64,000 nucleotides of DNA from Citrobacter amalonaticus (GTDB lineage: Bacteria > Pseudomonadota > Gammaproteobacteria > Enterobacterales > Enterobacteriaceae), in assembly GCF_001559075.2 (NCBI RefSeq), contig NZ_CP014015.2, positions 2,046,001 through 2,110,000 on the forward strand. Reading direction: 5' to 3'. Each line of letters begins with the position of its first letter. The first letter of the stretch is position 1. The position numbers and the translations under genes were made by a program. Shown in pieces: positions 62,741-64,000 of the stretch. The notes below the pieces were generated by a model that was not told the origin of the DNA, searched no databases, and was given only the letters and a program-made list of their open reading frames with translations.

Positions 62741-62746
62741 TATACT
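62741..62746 (+). promoter_or_regulatory. Probable -10 element of the pdeK promoter
   Basis: TATACT sits 36 bp before the pdeK start, inside the arms of an inverted repeat: TGCCGCC (62725-62731) and GGCGGCA (62749-62755). A clear -35 is not obvious. Confidence 0.5.
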
Positions 62747-62781
62747 CGGGCGGCAATCTGGGATATCCGGGGGAGACAATA

Positions 62782-64000
62782 TTGCGCGTCAGTCGCTCGT
62801 TAACAATTAAGCAGATGGCAATGGTGGCTGCCGTTGTCATGGTGTTTGTGTTTCTGTTTTGTACCGTTTTGCTGTTTCATCTGGTGCAGCAGAACCGCTA
62901 TAACACGGCGACGCAACTGGAAAGTATTGCCCGTTCGGTACGTGAACCGCTGTCTGCTTCAATTTTAAAGGCCGATATTCCCGGAGCCGAAGCGATTCTC
63001 GCCAGTATCAAGCCGGCGGGGGTGGTGCAACGGGCCGATGTGGTGCTACCGAATCAGTTTCAGGCGCTGCGCATGAGCTTTATCCCTGAACGGCCTGTCC
63101 CGGTGATGGTGACCCGGCTCTTCGAACTGCCGGTGCAGATCTCGCTGCCTCTCTATTCGCTTGAACGTCCTGCGAATCCGCAACCGCTGGCGTATCTGGT
63201 ACTCCAGGCCGACTCATTCCGCATGTATAAGTTTGTGATGAGCACGCTGTCTACGTTAGTGACCATTTACTTACTTCTATCCCTGATGTTGACGGTGGCC
63301 ATTAGCTGGTGCGTGAATCGCCTGATTCTGCACCCGCTGCGCAAAATTGCCCGCGAGCTGAATAACATTCCGCAACAGGATTTGATTGGACATCAGCTGG
63401 CGTTGCCGCGTCTGCATCATGATGATGAGATTGGCCTGCTGGTGCGCAGCTACAACCTCAATCAACAACTGGTCCAGCGCCATAGCGAAGAGCAGACGGA
63501 CAACGCGATGCGTTTTCCGGTCTCTGAACTGCCGAACAAAGCGTTCCTGATGGGGCTGCTTGAGCAGGTCGTGGCGCGTCAGCACACCACGGCGCTGATG
63601 ATTGTCACCTGTGAAACGCTGCGCGATACGGCAGGTGTGCTGAAAGAGGCGCAGCGGGAAATTCTGCTGCTGACGCTGGTAGAGAAACTGAAATCAGTAC
63701 TGTCGCCGAGAATGGTGCTCGCGCAGATCAGCGGTTACGATTTTGCCATTATCGCCCACGGCGTCAAAGAGCCGTGGCACGCGATTACGCTAGGTCAGCA
63801 AGTACTCACTATCATTAATGAACGACTGCCGGTGCAGGGGATCCAACTCCGCCCGAGCTGCTGTATTGGCGTGGCGATGTATTACGGCGATCTCAGTGCA
63901 GAACAGCTCTACGGACGCGCGGTCTCCGCAGCGTTTACCGCCCGACGCAAGGGCAAAAATCAGATTCAGTTCTTCGACCCTGAGCAGATGGAAGCGGCCC
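62782..64000 (+). CDS. pdeK: PdeK, degenerate GGDEF plus EAL phosphodiesterase (N-terminal part)
   Basis: The first 406 residues of YhjK/PdeK, cut by the right edge. Translation starts at TTG after GGGAG. Two membrane helices (about 12-35 and 150-180) flank a periplasmic sensor region; a HAMP-like coil and a GGDEF domain follow. The active-site GGDEF is replaced by SGYDF (near 330), so it should not make c-di-GMP; the EAL phosphodiesterase half lies outside the window. Its position beside bcs suggests local c-di-GMP control of cellulose. Confidence 0.93.
   Translation, partial: MRVSRSLTIKQMAMVAAVVMVFVFLFCTVLLFHLVQQNRYNTATQLESIARSVREPLSASILKADIPGAEAILASIKPAGVVQRADVVLPNQFQALRMSFIPERPVPVMVTRLFELPVQISLPLYSLERPANPQPLAYLVLQADSFRMYKFVMSTLSTLVTIYLLLSLMLTVAISWCVNRLILHPLRKIARELNNIPQQDLIGHQLALPRLHHDDEIGLLVRSYNLNQQLVQRHSEEQTDNAMRFPVSELPNKAFLMGLLEQVVARQHTTALMIVTCETLRDTAGVLKEAQREILLLTLVEKLKSVLSPRMVLAQISGYDFAIIAHGVKEPWHAITLGQQVLTIINERLPVQGIQLRPSCCIGVAMYYGDLSAEQLYGRAVSAAFTARRKGKNQIQFFDPEQMEAA

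Overview
The window is chromosomal DNA of an enteric bacterium (Enterobacteriaceae), most likely a Citrobacter or a close relative of Escherichia and Salmonella. Nearly every protein is recognisably an E. coli orthologue, and gene order follows the E. coli yia-xyl-gly-dpp-bcs segment. It also carries cueP and a 2-ketogluconate (kgu) cluster, which E. coli K-12 lacks. There is no phage, insertion sequence or CRISPR array.

Layout. 1-3.5 kb: a diketogulonate catabolic operon (dlgD, yiaL, then a partial unfamiliar gene) on the minus strand, with its IclR-type regulator plaR and the ferredoxin-like ysaA on the plus strand. 3.5-8.2 kb: avtA, malS and bax. 8.2-16.5 kb: the D-xylose regulon, with xylFGH and xylR on the minus strand and xylAB on the plus strand, around one control region holding CRP-like and XylR-like sites. 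16.6-21.7 kb: yiaB, wecH, ysaB, glyQS. 21.8-26.1 kb: cueP with a CueR-type promoter, cspA with its cold-shock leader, yiaG, an aromatic-acid MFS transporter, and lipoprotein yiaF.

26.2-31.3 kb: ghrB lies at the end of an operon kguE-kguK-kguT-ghrB, preceded by a LacI-type regulator and a perfect 14-bp PtxS-type palindrome; together these make a 2-ketogluconate import, phosphorylation and reduction module. 31.4-39.8 kb: yiaD, bisC, yiaC, tag, yhjY, yhjX (with a near-ideal YpdB operator) and eptB. 39.9-46.5 kb: tRNA-Pro(CGG), followed by an odd split copy of the tRNA 3' end, then the dipeptide ABC transporter dppABCDF behind a long leader.

46.6-64 kb: yhjV, an LdrD/RdlD type I toxin-antitoxin, then the complete cellulose locus. 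bcsEFG (minus strand) and bcsRQABZC (plus strand) diverge from one control region, and the partial phosphodiesterase gene pdeK follows. bcsQ is open, unlike in E. coli K-12, so cellulose synthesis and phosphoethanolamine modification look genetically intact.

Most of the window is conserved core genome. The points most worth a second look are regulatory: the split tRNA-Pro 3' element with a hairpin-rich insert, the paired operator-like repeats upstream of the aromatic-acid transporter, a possible short leader ORF before dppA, and the PtxS, CueR, YpdB and sigma-E signals that predict regulation of their neighbours.
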